From NCBI GenBank assembly GCA_011109175.1, contig RDEW01000083.1, positions 1 through 64,000 on the forward strand: a stretch of DNA of 64,000 nt, given 5' to 3'. The notes beneath the pieces are model-generated. The model did no database searches and was not told the origin of the DNA. It saw nothing but the letters and a program-made list of their open reading frames with translations. The translations under genes were made by a program, and so were the position numbers. Shown in pieces: positions 20,233-32,942 of this stretch. This stretch comes from Dicyema japonicum (lineage: Eukaryota > Dicyemida > Rhombozoa > Dicyemidae). Position 1 is the first letter of the stretch; each line of letters starts with the position of its first letter.

Positions 20233-21779
20233 ATGGACATAACTGAGGCTCCGATATTATTAGCTGTTTCTGTCCAAATGTTATCAAGGGATTATATAAC
20301 TCTCACCAAAGTTACGGACATACCGACAGTAAAGATTTATGTAATTAATAAAGGTTGAAGAACTAGAACAAATTTTGCATAGTTTGCCAGAACAAAACAC
20401 AGAAATGCTTATAGAAAGCATAGAAAAAATCTTATTATGTTTGACAGATGATAATCCACCAACCGAGACAATTTTGGAGTCGAACTCTCTTCCAGTCATA
20501 ATTCAGTGCATTTCTCGATTCGACTCACCAACTCTACAATACCAGGCACTTTGTGCGGTGTCGAATCTGGTGCCAAGCTTTTCTGAGAATCAACATAGCG
20601 TCATTGATATCAATATTATCCAGAATTTGACCTCTTTACTCGACTCACAAGACTTGAGATTGAAAAATCAGGCTCTTTGGACATTAGGAAATATTTGTGG
20701 TGACCGTGTATTTAATCTTTAGGAAGTATCTTGAAGTATATGGACCTTAGTATTTCTTCGAAAATTCAAGAACCATTGTTAAAATTAATTTCACGAACCA
20801 CAGAGAGTTTTATGTGATTTCTTAGTTAGAATCCACAATGAAGATCGCTGCATGGGTGTTTCATAATTATTACATGAAACATCAATATGGATATAAAGAA
20901 TTTAACAATTTATGCGGTCCACCGATAAAGATTATGCTGTCTATGGATGACTCGATTGTGTTGTTGTACACTCTAATGGTGATGTCAGAAAATAGTTTGA
21001 CAAATAATATGTTCTATGACTTCTTTCTCGAATATGGTTAGCAGTCATTAGAATTTGTGCAGATCTCTCATCCAGGATTCTTGGTTTGCTTAATTCCTTT
21101 CAATATGAATATGTTAAACTAATATTATCATTAATTAATCATATCCGATTTGTGTAGAGCTAATGGAAGTATTTTGAGTTATTAATTTAGATTTTTGTCG
21201 ATAACGGAATTTTAATAACATTAAAGAAAATCATCGAATTAGAATACACAGAGTTGTTTCCTGATATATTCCGATTCATAGATTCAATTGCTTTTTATGA
21301 TGAATATGTTTTTTATATATACGAATCTGGATGCTTCATAAAATCATTTGAAATTCTCATATCAGTGAATTTTGTATTAAATGTAGGCTGATAAACAACT
21401 CACTTTAATAATATTACTATGATGGATGTTGTTTTTGTTAACTCATCACCGTTATATGATTGCTATTTTGATATTAACAGAATGATCGAAATTTTCACGG
21501 AAATATTAAGTACAAAAGACGAAGTTATAGTATTTTACACATTGGTCAGTATTTTGAGTTTTATAAGGATTTTTAATCCAACACTCGTTTATGTAGATTT
21601 AGATCCTCGTGCTTATAATTTAATGAAAAAAGTGGAAGATTTTCAATATCATTATGATATGGAGTCAAAATGAAAGCTAGAGAAATTATTGATTCTACGT
21701 TTTTTGAGGTATTTAATTTAATCATTTTGAGGAATATTTTTATTTTGATGATTATTACTATCATATGAAAAAATTATAA
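20233..21779 (+). CDS. Importin-alpha-like armadillo-repeat protein
   Basis: Importin-alpha binds nuclear localisation signals on cargo and carries them into the nucleus with importin-beta. The readable body begins at ATG 20,233 and enters armadillo repeats: SNSLPVIIQCISRF, LQYQALCAVSNLVPSF, then NQALWTLGNICG, the classic ALWTLGNIAGD-like helix. Micro-introns of about 25, 23, 23 and 26 nt (20,331-20,355, about 20,700-20,722 and two more) restore the frame. The C-terminus, NLMKKVEDFQYHYDMES ... KAREIIDSTFFE plus an acidic-aromatic tail after a 23-nt intron, matches the family's last helix (EKIE-LQ-HEN ... AY-IIEKYF). Two frame breaks remain: about 21,395-21,420, and one missing A at about 21,668. 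No Arg/Lys-rich importin-beta-binding domain is visible upstream, so the N-terminus may be incomplete, or this may be a divergent paralogue. Confidence 0.6.
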
Positions 21780-21867
21780 ATTAATTACTTGGATTAATAT
21801 TTTGGTCGATATCTTTGATGTTTGATTAATATGACTTTTTTGTTTAAGTTGTGACGTCTCTCTTGTA

Positions 21868-21991
21868 TGTCTAAAACGGAACGAATGTGAAACGCTGATT
21901 GGAATGCTTTGCAGAGGTAAGAGAAAAACAAACGAAGAAGTTTTAGTATATTCTGCTCTGCGGCCGATCTATCTTTGTTCGATACTTTTTT
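21868..21991 (+). repeat. Rep2 dispersed repeat, copy 1
   Basis: This roughly 120-bp block recurs in inverted orientation at 59,828-59,948. Shared strings include ggaacga-tgtgaaac, gcagaggtaagagaaa, gaagttttag and cgatctatctttg. There is no coding potential and its class is unknown. Confidence 0.55.
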
Positions 21992-22095
21992 AATATTTCC
22001 ACGTGGTTTCTAACACCAAATCGTTTTCTAAAATATCATTTTAATATTTCTATATTTTCTAACTGATTTATTCGTATTTCTTACCGACTTCTCAG

Positions 22096-22490
22096 TTCAC
22101 TCTAGGATCTTTCAATTGCAGAGGACTTGATCAACCTTACAAGAAACACCAACTGGTATGCGATCTAGCTAAATATGACGTCTCTCTCTGTCTACAAGAG
22201 ACAAAAACGACCGTACAATGTACAGAACTGTTTGGAAATTTCCACCTTTTTATCCTCCCGTCGGACTGCCGAGATTATGGTCTCGGATTTGCAGTCCATC
22301 AGGACATGATTCACTACGTACAAGGGTGTGGACAGTATCTGATATTATAATGGAAATGGCGAACGACCTGGACTTCCTAAGAGAACTAGTGCGCACAGAA
22401 GATCAGGGTCGAAGCTAACGGAGAGGATAGTTCGGAATACGGCACAAGGAAAACAACTAATTTTATGTTTTCTCGGGAGTGCTTTTTAAT
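22096..22490 (+). mobile_element. LINE-A internal-deletion derivative
   Basis: The copy starts in the endonuclease (SFNCRGLDQPYKKHQLVCDL ... VSLCLQETKT ... DCRDYGLGFAVH) and jumps directly to the C-terminal tail (NDLDFLRELVRTEDQGR, then RRIVRNTAQGKQLI). It ends with ttctcgggagtgcttttt, the 3' terminus also found at 27,939-27,951. Both parts are contiguous and correctly oriented; about 2.5 kb between them is missing compared with the full copy. Confidence 0.6.
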
Positions 22491-22499
22491 CATTAATAA

Positions 22500-23620
22500 T
22501 ATTTTTTAACTTGGAGCCTGTATACGTGGAGCCTAAATTCTAATTTACCCAAGATTTTGTTATAACACTTTTTTTAATTTAAAAATTATTTAACATAGAA
22601 ACAAATGTTAGTTGATGAAGCCGGCAAACAGTTAAGGTCATCCCAATTCCACATTACCAGCGCCATTTTACGTCTGTGGTCCTCTACTGTACCTACCAAT
22701 GCAATAAAGAGTCTCCTGGTCGTTGCACAGGAAATCGATTGGAGAAAAGAAATTCTGGCTGACCGACTTCGTTAGCCTGAGACTGAATTAATATCGCGAG
22801 TATCTGTTCTCTTCACAAAAGTGACTTCAATCCCTGCCTGATAGTTTAATTAATTCCATGTTTTACATTTTTGATTTCCCTCCGCAGGGGAGTAGTAATG
22901 TTTCCATTACTTAATAGTGGAACCACATAGTTAATTTATTATTTCTAACTTCACATGAGTAGAATTATTTATAACTCCACATTTTTATTTCTCACTCCAT
23001 TTGCTGCTAATAATAAACCTCCAAGGAGGAACACACATTTTATTTATGAAGGAAATAACAATTATCTTAATTAATGGAGGAATGAGGCTAAGACATCGAA
23101 AGTGTTCTTAGCTTCTTTTTGGTTGCGTGAGTCCATTAAGACAGTCCGGCTCAACAGTGATAAATCACTGATGACGGTGTTACACAACAATCCAAAAGTT
23201 TCTAATATTTGTAGAACTTTCAACCTAGTTGGACAGTAGCGAGGTTCGAACCCGAAGGCATCTGGATTTTGTAAGGCACTTGTGATCATCCCAATGGTTT
23301 ATAGAGAAATGAAATTATTCCAAGATTAAGTCCAAACTAACTAATCCCGTAATCCTGACACGTTCCAGCAGAACCCACATCCAAGCAGTGATCCAGAGTA
23401 CATTGTAGCAGAATCTATGGTTGAAACCAAAACTCATGGCCAGGGAGGGAAATTGTCTCCCGGTGGAAAGAAGAGATTGATCATTTTGATTGCCGTCATG
23501 ACACTGAGGTCCCTTGAGTAAGATGGATCCGATGACGCCACTATTAGAGAGAGAAATCCAATTAAGTAGCCACATGGCACCACATGGCAATATATTTATT
23601 TTTTATTTTAAAACCAAGAA
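22500..23620. other. No gene recognised
   Basis: A 57-codon frame at about 22,607-22,777 (MLVDEAGKQLRSSQFHITSA...) has no recognised domain. A minus-strand T-arm-like gggttcgaacc near 23,232 lacks a tRNA body. The rest is AT-rich. Confidence 0.4.
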
Positions 23621-23639
23621 TCACCGACAATCTCGCGGA

Positions 23640-23917
23640 ATGGACTGTACAAAACGTGTGATTATACACCAATAAGTCTCGAAATCGTCGGAGACTGTTT
23701 GGACACGTCCTGAGGTTGGACCGACATCTCCCCGAATATTGCCATGGAAGATTGCGACTCCTCCTATGTTAAACGAATTCGTTGAAGAACGGTCGTTTTA
23801 CAAGGCGACCTGAAAGGCACAAAGAAAACACTAGCATCTGCTGGTGACCTGTACACACCGAGGGATCTGTATAAAAACAGAAAAGCCTGGAATAAGCTAA
23901 CTCTTTCTCTCTATCAG
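23640..23917 (+). mobile_element. LINE-A 3'-end fragment
   Basis: In shifting frames it gives RNRRRLFGHVLRLDRH, then GDLKGTKKTLASAGDL and KNRKAWNKLTLSL, the conserved tail of LINE-A. It closely matches 62,240-62,345 (gaaaggcacaaa...aataagctaactctttctct). It abuts the 3' end of the large LINE-B copy. Confidence 0.6.
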
Positions 23918-24972
23918 GTCTCTCATCTTTTTCCGGTGGACCTTCCGAGGTCCAACACAGCTTCTCTGAGGACGGGAGGGTTTTGAAAGAAATACCAGAG
24001 GGGTGATGTAAAGTCTTCTAGAAAGACCCAATCCATTAGAGCATTGTAGGAAGTTGGATTTTCGGCACAGAGCGGCGAATCCCTTCCCATTTTGTCCGAT
24101 AAGGTCTTCCAGAGAAGTGGGTGTGAGACTGACTGTTCTCACGAGCTTGCCGATAGTTGTAGCTGATAGGGACTGAATATCACTGATTTTCTGTTTGTTC
24201 GTCCAGGATAGGTTGATTCCTCAAGACGCACAGGCGTAGCTGATAGATGGCTCAATGAATTTTTTATGTAGTAGTTTCAATGCTGGTAAAGGGGTTTTGA
24301 TGCCACCAAAAATAGATTTGATCAAACCAAGTTTTCTTGAGCAGATTCCGGAGATATATTCGACATGAGGGAAGAAAGTCATGTGCGTTTCAAAAACGAC
24401 TCCTAAGATTTTTAATTTCTTCGTAAAAGGTATTTTAGTTTGGTTGATAAATAAATCAACTGTCATTCTTCCAAGACGTTTGTCTGAGGTAAATAGGGAT
24501 GTAGAGGACTTCTCAGGAGATATATCAAGTCTTTTGGAGATTAACCAATTTTGAATCACGTGTAGTTGTTTTTGAACTCTTTCCGAGGCTTTTAGGAGAT
24601 CCTGGTCACGAGATCCAATTAGAATGTCATCAGCATAGGAGAGGAGAAAATCGTCTTTATCAACTGATCGTGGCAAATCGGACATAAAAAGGTTAAATAA
24701 GGCGGGGGACAAAGGAGAGCCTTGCGGAACACCATTGGGAAGTAGTCTCGAAAGTGATTTGGTCCCATCCATACAAACCCGGGCCCTTCTCCCGCTGAGG
24801 AAATTCGAAAGCCAGAGTTTTAGATTGGGGTTAATGGAGAGTCCAAATAATTTCCTGGTTAAGATTTTCCTTGAGACAGAGTCAAAGGCTTTACGCAGAT
24901 CCACAGAGCAGACGATGGTTTTGAGGTGACGAGGACTTGAGTTGAAGCCATCAAGGATAAATTGAGTGAGAG

Positions 24973-24985
24973 AAGTAAGGTGGGT
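24973..24985. repeat. Target-site duplication of the LINE-A insertion
   Basis: aagtaaggtgggt at 24,973-24,985 is repeated exactly at 27,957-27,969, immediately after the element's A-tail. Removing the insertion and one copy restores the LINE-B RT reading HGFRK ... STHLTSLTQF. Confidence 0.85.
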
Positions 24986-27956
24986 TTTTGGTTGAGGTGG
25001 TGACGTTCCTCTATAGCACATATGTCTTTCTCACGTCTAATATCTAACTGCCCTTTTTCTGTGGGTACCTGAATGTAAAAGGACTCAATCCAACATACAA
25101 GAAGCTTCAGCTGTCACGTGATTTGGATCACTATAAGGTATCAGTATGCTGCCTATAAAAAACAAAAATAACTGACAACACATGCATGCGGGTGGGAAAT
25201 GATCATTTGATTACCTTTCCAACAACGTGTCGTCACTATGGACTTGGATTTGCTATTCATCACACATTGTATAGTCGTATATCTCGGATGTGGGTTATTA
25301 CAGACAGGATTGCGGTACTGCAAATCCGGTGGGGAAGCAAACCAAACTCTACAGTGACAATCATCAACATATACGACTGGAATCAAGGCGTCTGCCAATC
25401 CAGAAGAACTAGACGAATTCTACTCCGCCCTTATAAGGGTTTACAACACCCTCAGTTCTTCATATTTTTGCTTAATTGCCGGTGACTGGAATGCCAAAAC
25501 AGGAAAAGCCAGATCTGGAGAAACTTGTATCGGATCTCATGGAAGAAATCGGCGAAACACGCCCGGAATGGCATTAATCCACTTTTGCACTTCCTTGGAT
25601 CTGTTTTTGTGCAATACGGCATTCCGTCACCCAGCGAGACACAAGACGACGTGGACTGGAACTAGGAAGGATTTGCAAGGAAATTACATAAAAATATATA
25701 ATCAAATTGACTACATACTATGCAGACGAGGTCACAAACATCTCCTCGTAGACTCCAGGTCATATGGAGGATTAGAGACAAATAGTGATCATAAAATTGT
25801 GGTTACCCGCATTGGACTATACAAAGTCCATAACCAAATGAAAACACCTTCCAATAAAAAGCAGGAGCAATATGATATCCAATTATTACATGACAAGTCA
25901 ACTCAACAGAAATATGCGTATCAACTAAATCTTGAACTTAATGATATCGACGAAACTAAACCTGTTCATATTATTTGGGACAAAGTCACAAAGTCGATAA
26001 AAGGTACAGCATGTGATGTGTTGGGAAGTATTACAAAACCCCGTAAATTTTACAATCATGATATTTGCGTCCTATCAGAAAACCAGAAAGCCTTGAGATT
26101 GAAGATAGAAAACTCAAGGTCTCCAGAAAAGGCCAAGGAACTTCGGCAACAACGAAACCGAACATTATTAAAAATCAAGCAAACTCAGAAATCCCTAACG
26201 GCTAAAGAAATAGAAAAACAAATTGAAGACATTGAAAAATATAAAGATGGAGTGAAAATGTTCAAAGCTATTCAATTAATAAGAAAAAGAGTGCAAGCCC
26301 CATAATAATCAATTACATCCTTGGCAGAATAATTATCGATGAAAAGGACGAAGCAGCTACTATATCTGCTTATTACTATCATATGCTCAACTGGGACAAC
26401 GAAATAGGCTATAAATTTGGTGCACAAGTTAAGCATGGTTTGGACATCCCAATAAACACACAAGAAACACTGGATGCAATTAAAAAATTGAAAAATGACA
26501 GATCGGCAGGACCAGAGAATATCCCAGCCGAACTTATAAAGTATGAAGAAAACACAATCATTACCAATGTACTCAACAAAATATTTGAAGAAAACACTAC
26601 GTTAGACATTGGCAAGGGTTGGTTAATTCCACTGCAAAAACCGGGAAAACCCAAAGGGCCCCTTTCCGACCTAAGACCAATCATCCTACTAACTACGCTG
26701 CGAAAAATCTTGTCAATCATTACATTGGAAAGAATCAAAGACAAGGTGGAGTATTTTCTGTCACCAGGACAAAGTGGTTTCCGGTCAGGCAGATCCACTG
26801 CCGATGTCATTTGGACACACAGATGGTCAAGTGCTCTATGCCAAAAATACAAAAAGTGCATAGATGTTCTCGGAATAGACATGTCCAGAGCGTTTGACTC
26901 AGTTCATAGAGGCAAACTTCTTGAAGTACTCACAAGCTTCTTAACAACGGATGATGTCAAAATTATACAAAAACTACTGCAGAATACGCAACTAGCAACC
27001 AAACTCGGAAAAACTACTTCAGAATTCTTTTATACTTCACGTGGAATTCCGCAAGGAGACTCTTTGTCACCAGTTCTATTCATAATCTACCTGGAGGCTG
27101 CACTGAGAGATCTCAGGCCTTTAATTGAGAGCAACAAAATAATCGAGTTAATATATGCAGACGATCTTGACTTTGTTTCTGAAGATGTTGAAATTCTTCA
27201 TCACGTTCTCAAGAACTTACCAAATGCCTTTTCTAAATGGTTCTTAGTTGTCAACCAAGACAAAACTGAATATACAAAACTTGTACGAGTTGTACGCACT
27301 TACGATGAATCATGGAGAAGGCATAAAAAAGTTGGTTCACTACTTGGAGACTCAGAAGATGTTACCCACAGAAAAATCCTTTCCACTGCTGCATATAAAA
27401 AATTCTTAACTATCTGGCGTTCTAAGAAGAGCATAACTACGAATACAAAGCTAAAATTGTATAAAACATTCGTGGTTCCAGTCCTGACATACAACTGTGG
27501 GACATGGGGGATTACGAAACGGGAAATGGACAATCTGGATCAATTTCATAGAAATCAACTAAGAAACATCTTGAGAATACATTTCCCGAAAAAGATATCA
27601 AATTCAGAACTGTACAAAATATGTGGCTTAAGGTCATTATCAGAGGAGATTCTCAAGGCTAGGTGGAGACTTTTTGGTCACATCTTACGAATGGATATGT
27701 TGACTCCACCAAACATTGCAATGAAGAACTATTTCGCACAACTGAAGGGATCATTCCGTGGCAGGCCTAGAGTGACGTTGCCTTCAGTACTAAATGATGA
27801 CCTAATCCGAATAAACAAAACTCTACGAAATGGTACTACGAGCAATGGCCCGGAACAGAGGAACATGGAAGAGGATGTGTGGGAGGATACTGGACGTGGC
27901 ACAAGGGGAACTTAATTAATCTAATTAATTTTTGATTTCCCGGGAGTGCTTAAAAA
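24986..27956 (+). mobile_element. LINE-A (RTE-like) full-length copy, both ends defined
   Basis: The 5' end is tttttggttgaggtggtgacg and the 3' end is cccgggagtgctt plus about seven A, bounded by a 13-bp target-site duplication. The single-ORF layout is APE endonuclease then RT. Readable blocks are LNPTYKKLQLSRDLDHYKVS, TCRHYGLGFAIHHTL, GDWNAKTGKA (about 25,484), NQIDYILCRRG, SDHKIVVT, then RT with DRSAGPENIPAELIKY, LRPIILLTTLRKILSI, GQSGFRSGRSTADVIW, VLGIDMSRAFDSVHRG, PQGDSLSPVLFIIYL and LIYADDLDF (about 27,160), and a tail with RWRLFGHILRMD. Stops at about 25,155, 25,485 and 26,303 split the ORF. The RTE placement rests on layout and short length, not on a tree. Confidence 0.8.
26383..27915 (+). 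pseudogene. LINE-A reverse transcriptase block
   Basis: 510 codons open across the whole RT palm, with all metal-binding positions present: the Asp of GIDMSRAFD (about residue 168) and the Y-ADD of LIYADDLDF (about residue 260). After the palm comes a thumb and a conserved tail with CGTWGI, NQLRNIL, ELYKICGLR, ARWRLFGHILRMD and FRGRPRVTLP. A final frame break near 27,835 changes LARNRGTWKRM into another reading. The intact core suggests recent activity, but the endonuclease half is broken upstream. Confidence 0.75.
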
Positions 27957-29581
27957 AAGTAAGGTGGGTGGACGTTGAATAGAACTTTCTGAAGCCATGT
28001 TGAGAGGAACTGAAGGAAGGGACGGGGAAATGAGATCAAGTACCAGTTTTTCCAATAATTTTGAAAATGAACATAATAGAGAAATTGGTCGGTATGAAGC
28101 GGGATTGTTTTTGTCCTTGCCAGGTTTTGGTATTGGGCGTATGTGGGAAAGTTTCCAAATCGTAGGGATTAAATTCATGTTCAAAGAATAGTTGAAAATA
28201 AAAGAGATTACCCCAATAGTAACCGGTACAAGGTGTTTAAGAAGTATTGAAGGGATGCCATCTGGACCACAAGAGCGGAAGGGAATAATCATCTTCAAGC
28301 CTTCGAATACGTTTGAATGAGAAATAAAGGTGATCGGCGGGATTCTTTTAGGTCTCATCGAGAACAAAGAGGGTCCATCCATTTTCTTGAAGGTTTTGTG
28401 ACTTATACCGGTATAGTACTTCATTAGTTTATTTAAGCTGTGTTGGTCTGTCTTTTGTTTCGAGGTGGAGTTTTCTTTAGGGCCAAGTCTTTTTATTGCC
28501 TTCCAGACCATCTGGGCAGATTTCTGAAATGGGAGAGAGCAGATTCGCTTTTCCCACTTGTTTGCTTCAGCCTTTCTGATCCTTCTTGAAATTTCATCAT
28601 TGAGAGCCTTTGTCTGGGATTTCTGTCCCGGGAGGGGAGGTACGTGTCTTTTCAAGCGGTTTCTTTTTCTGATTAGTGATTTGGTATTCTGATCCAAAAT
28701 TTCGTTGTAGTATTTGAACCTTCCACGAGGGATGAATCTACTACGAGCATCAAGAATTTTTTGTTCAAATGGCGACGGCCTCATCAATAGAACGGAATAT
28801 GTTCAAGTCAAAGCAAAGTAGAGTCTGGTCAACATGTTTTGAGTAGCTGTCCCAATTTGCTTTTTTGTAGTTGAAGAAAGAAACAGTTGTTTTTGGATAA
28901 TAGAGAAATTTTTTGAATCGAATGATTATTGGATTATGATCGGAGGATAATCCGTAATGTACTGTCCATGAAATGTTGGGTCCAAAAATTGATGAACAGA
29001 AAGTGATGTCGGGGGATGAGATGAATCACCTTCCTTGAATGGAGTTCTCGTGTGCATAGTGGGGCTGTTGATGATTGTCATGGAGGAGAGTTGGTTTATT
29101 AAGGATTGTCCTCTTAAGTCAGTTGTTTGTGATTTCAACCAGGCAGGGTGCTTTGCATTAAAATCTCCACAAAGTATTAGGTTTTCTAGGTTGTTTAGTC
29201 TGGATAAGTCTACCAAGAATCCTTTCGGGCAAGAGGACGGAAAAGGGACATATATGTTAGCAATTTTGAGAGTATTCGATCCGTTTGATATTGAAATTCC
29301 GGAGATTTCCGTGGTCCCATCGTTAGTTAGCGACTTAAGTTCAGCGGATATGTCAGAATAACGAAGGTTCTTTCTGATGATGGTAAAAAGTCTTCCGTCG
29401 AGGCGGTTCGGACGATCTAGGCGGATGCAGTCGAAACCTGGAAAATGAGGAGTAGTCGTGGACTGAGTCAACTTGCTTCTTGAAGCAGGATCACGTCAAT
29501 GTTTTGGTTGTTTGTGAAGGATCGTAATTCGAGAATTTTGCTCTTTATTCCATTGATGTTAATCTGCAGAATTGAAAGTTG

Positions 29582-29605
29582 GGGACCTGGGTTGAGCTCG
29601 ATGTC
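29582..29605 (-). other. Virus-like 2A motif in LINE-B copy 1
   Basis: Residues 61-68 of the N-terminal ORF read DIELNPGP, preceded by a leucine-rich helix (TLNEILLLLSG). This is the full D-V/I-E-x-N-P-G-P consensus, at which ribosomes skip a peptide bond between the last G and P. The endonuclease begins about 5 residues later (LSILQININ). A similar motif lies in copy 2. Confidence 0.8.
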
Positions 29606-29868
29606 GCCAGAGAGTAGTAGAAGGATCTCATTGAGAGTTGAAGGAAGCCGTCCGAAGGAACCAACTTCGGATGGAGGTGAGCAAATGGTCCTTTTCCTAG
29701 GTGCATTAGGTGCAACCTGAGCGCCTCCAGAAACGTTATGACTGGTAGACCACATGACGCCTCGTTTAATACGAATGTCGCTCATTTATAACTTAAATCC
29801 ATGTTGGAGGGTTTAATTCACTGATTAATAATAAAAATTAAATTATTAAAGGAATAAAGTTAAAAAAA

Positions 29869-30640
<772 letters not shown>

Positions 30641-30698
30641 CAAGTCTATTAAATTTAAATTAATTAATTACTTTAAAATTATAATTAATTTAAATTTA
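30641..30698. promoter_or_regulatory. 58-bp bidirectional promoter interval
   Basis: Only 58 bp of nearly pure A/T separate the Rab and GFM2 start codons, so transcription of both must be directed from this interval and/or from within the coding regions. Runs such as taatttaaattta are present; no canonical element can be named with confidence. Part of it (30,665-30,698) is copied with the GFM2 5' end at 62,890. Confidence 0.55.
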
Positions 30699-32942
30699 AT
30701 GTACAATGTCGCCAGAGTAATAAAAAGATGTTCATCAAATATAAGGAATATCGGAGTAATAGCACATGTCGATGCTGGTAAAACTACACTCACTGAACAA
30801 ATGCTATTTCTCTCCAAAACAATATCAAACTCGGGTTATTCCTATATGTTTACTACCAGGGAGTGTTGATAGGGGGACCACTGTTACTGATTTTATGGGA
30901 GAGGAAAGACGTCGAGGCATTAGCATCAAATCATCTCTTGTGAGTTTCAAATGGTGTGGAGTAGACATTAATTTACTGGACACTCCTGGTATTAGCTTAA
31001 TACGACTTTAGGACATATCGACTTTAACTATGAGGTGGAATGTGCTGTTAGTGTAATGGATGCATGTGTTCTTATTATTGATGGTTGTAAGGGTAAGTGA
31101 CGTACTCACTCAAGGGATTCAACCACAGACGCTGAAAGTGTGGAGACAGGCCACCAAGTACAACCTACCACTGATTATATTCGCTAACAAAATGGACAGA
31201 TTATCAGCTAATTTTGACAGGCTGTATTCAATCTGTTAGAGACAAACTTGGGTAATATCTATCACGAATCAGATTACATCCGGTTGTCCTTTACTCTACA
31301 CGTGCTGACGGGACAGTACTGGACACATTCCGTAATAATGTATTTATTTTCATTTATTAAGGAATGTAAACATTATAAGGATAGTTTATTGAGTACTATT
31401 GCAGAGGAGGACCAACAATTTTGTGACTTATTACTCGCAGGAGAAATAATTGATGATGAGGAAACCAGAATTATATTGTCCAGTCATGTGAGAGGTGGGA
31501 AAATGTCAGTCATTATCGGAGGATCTGCTACTAAAGGGTTGGGAATATCACAGTTGATGGACTGTATTGTTGAAATGCTTCCATCCCCAACTCAAACCCG
31601 AAATTCCTTAATAAATAGACTTTATTACACTCATAGTGACCCCGACTTGGCACTCTATGTCTACAAGGTAGTAATTTTATTTTGAGGACAGGTGAGATTC
31701 TCTGATCATCATGGAGGGTTCATTGCCTTTGTTAGAGTGATTACTAATAGAATTGGTGGAATAACTGCTTCAGAATTAAAGAAAATGTTCAAAATGGACA
31801 AATTTACCTGTTGGAGGCGATTAGAAAAAGTGAGGATAAGTGCAGGGAGACTGTACAATGTGTTTGCTGATGAGATCTTCTCAGTGGATGATGACCTGTG
31901 TATTGGTTTTTGTGGGATTGTCAGTAATGACGGAATTGTGTGATTTTATATTATTGATAGATCAAAACTGGGGACATTTTTAGCACATTGAAAGAGCCTG
32001 TTAAAGATATCTTTGATTATTTACCAACACGCCCTCAACGTCCATACCACGTGAATATTGAGGCCCTTGATTCTGCCTCAGATAAGAAACTCGTGCAGAT
32101 TCTCAAAAAAGTAGAGGGAGAGGACTCATCCATTCGCGTGAATGTGGATGACTTCCTAACAATTTCAGTGGAATCTGTTGGACCTCTTCATCTGGATGTG
32201 ATCAGAAATTACATTAAGGATCATCACGGACTATCAACACAAATTGTCAAAACTAGAGTTTCATACAAGGAATCTCTAATTGAGACCAAACAATGGTGTT
32301 ATCCTGAACACTGGTCTGTTTCAAAGCTTTTGGGAGGAAGGGATCACTTTGTGAATATTGGAATAAGATTCAGGGATCAACTGATCCCAATTGTCTTTCT
32401 TTTTGTTCGGAACTGAATAGCTTATCTACAATCCAAAGACAAGCACTGAGGCATGGATTTGAGACAGCACTACAGTCTGGTTTGAGCTTTTTATATAAAG
32501 GTCCTCTCATTGGTGGAGTTGTGGAAGGATTGAAGGCGGAGGTCACATCATTTGAGACGTCAAAGAACTGTCTGACTAGTTTTATAGTCAATTCGATGTG
32601 TAATTATGTTAAAACAATTCTGGAGGGTGGAAAGATCGTAATTAGTGAGCCTCATCAAGAATATGAGGTTGTTTGTAGTTCGAACTTTAGATTATCTGTG
32701 GAAAGTCGGTTATGGATGTTGTATTGGTGGATTTGTCAAATAGGAGAGGAGAAGAAAGTTCGGTGGTGTATCTATCGGATAACAATGTCAGAGTGAGTTG
32801 TTCTGTTCCATTAATGGAGTCGATTGGTTATGCTGATCAATTGAGGAGTATAACATCAGGGTTGGTTGATTTAAGCTGTGTTGGATGCATTTATCGACCA
32901 CTCTCTCTTGACGACCAAACTAAAATAATCAATTCTTTATAA
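30699..32942 (+). CDS. GFM2: Mitochondrial elongation factor G2 / ribosome-releasing factor 2
   Basis: EF-G2mt, a GTPase, works with ribosome recycling factor to split mitochondrial ribosomes after termination. Domain I shows [20 protein letters not shown] (P-loop), [20 protein letters not shown] (switch I), [15 protein letters not shown] (G3, split by a 23-nt intron at 30,989-31,011) and [12 protein letters not shown] (G4). Later exons give a domain II ([19 protein letters not shown]), domain III ([11 protein letters not shown]), domain IV ([20 protein letters not shown]) and domain V ([19 protein letters not shown]). Intron 1 is 30,835-30,859 (25 nt); others are 21-24 nt. The [16 protein letters not shown] style and short length fit GFM2 rather than cytosolic eEF2. 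Frame breaks at about 31,213, 32,405 and 32,705 need read-level checking. Confidence 0.85.

Larger units (their letters stand above)
23918..29785 (-). mobile_element. LINE-B copy 1, near full length, split by a LINE-A insertion
   Basis: Read on the minus strand this is one element in two blocks: 29,785-27,970, then 24,985-23,918. The N-terminal ORF (29,468-29,785) carries a 2A-like motif, then the APE endonuclease (QININGIKSK, VILLQE, and GDFNAKHPAW at about 29,130-29,170). A linker follows, then RT: PGKDKNNPASYRPISLLCSF (about 28,070-28,130), QHGFRK-YSTSTHL spanning the insertion point, VCSVDLRKAFDSVSRK, PQGSPLSPALFNLFMSDLP, LLSYADDILIGSRDQ with the catalytic YADD at about 24,635, and KILGVVFETH. 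The C-terminus ends KVHRKKMRDLIERKS. Frame breaks near 29,470 and 28,030 and the inserted element make it inactive. Confidence 0.8.

Noticed and set aside
23225-23250. tRNA gene on the minus strand (gggttcgaacc)
   Set aside because: Only the T loop fits; no D arm, anticodon arm or acceptor stem at the right spacing.
26409-26882. 157-codon minus-strand ORF
   Set aside because: Exact antisense shadow of the LINE-A reverse transcriptase.
30699-32942. Cytosolic eEF2 or GFM1
   Set aside because: Switch and domain IV residues, and the [17 protein letters not shown] string, fit EF-G2mt better.
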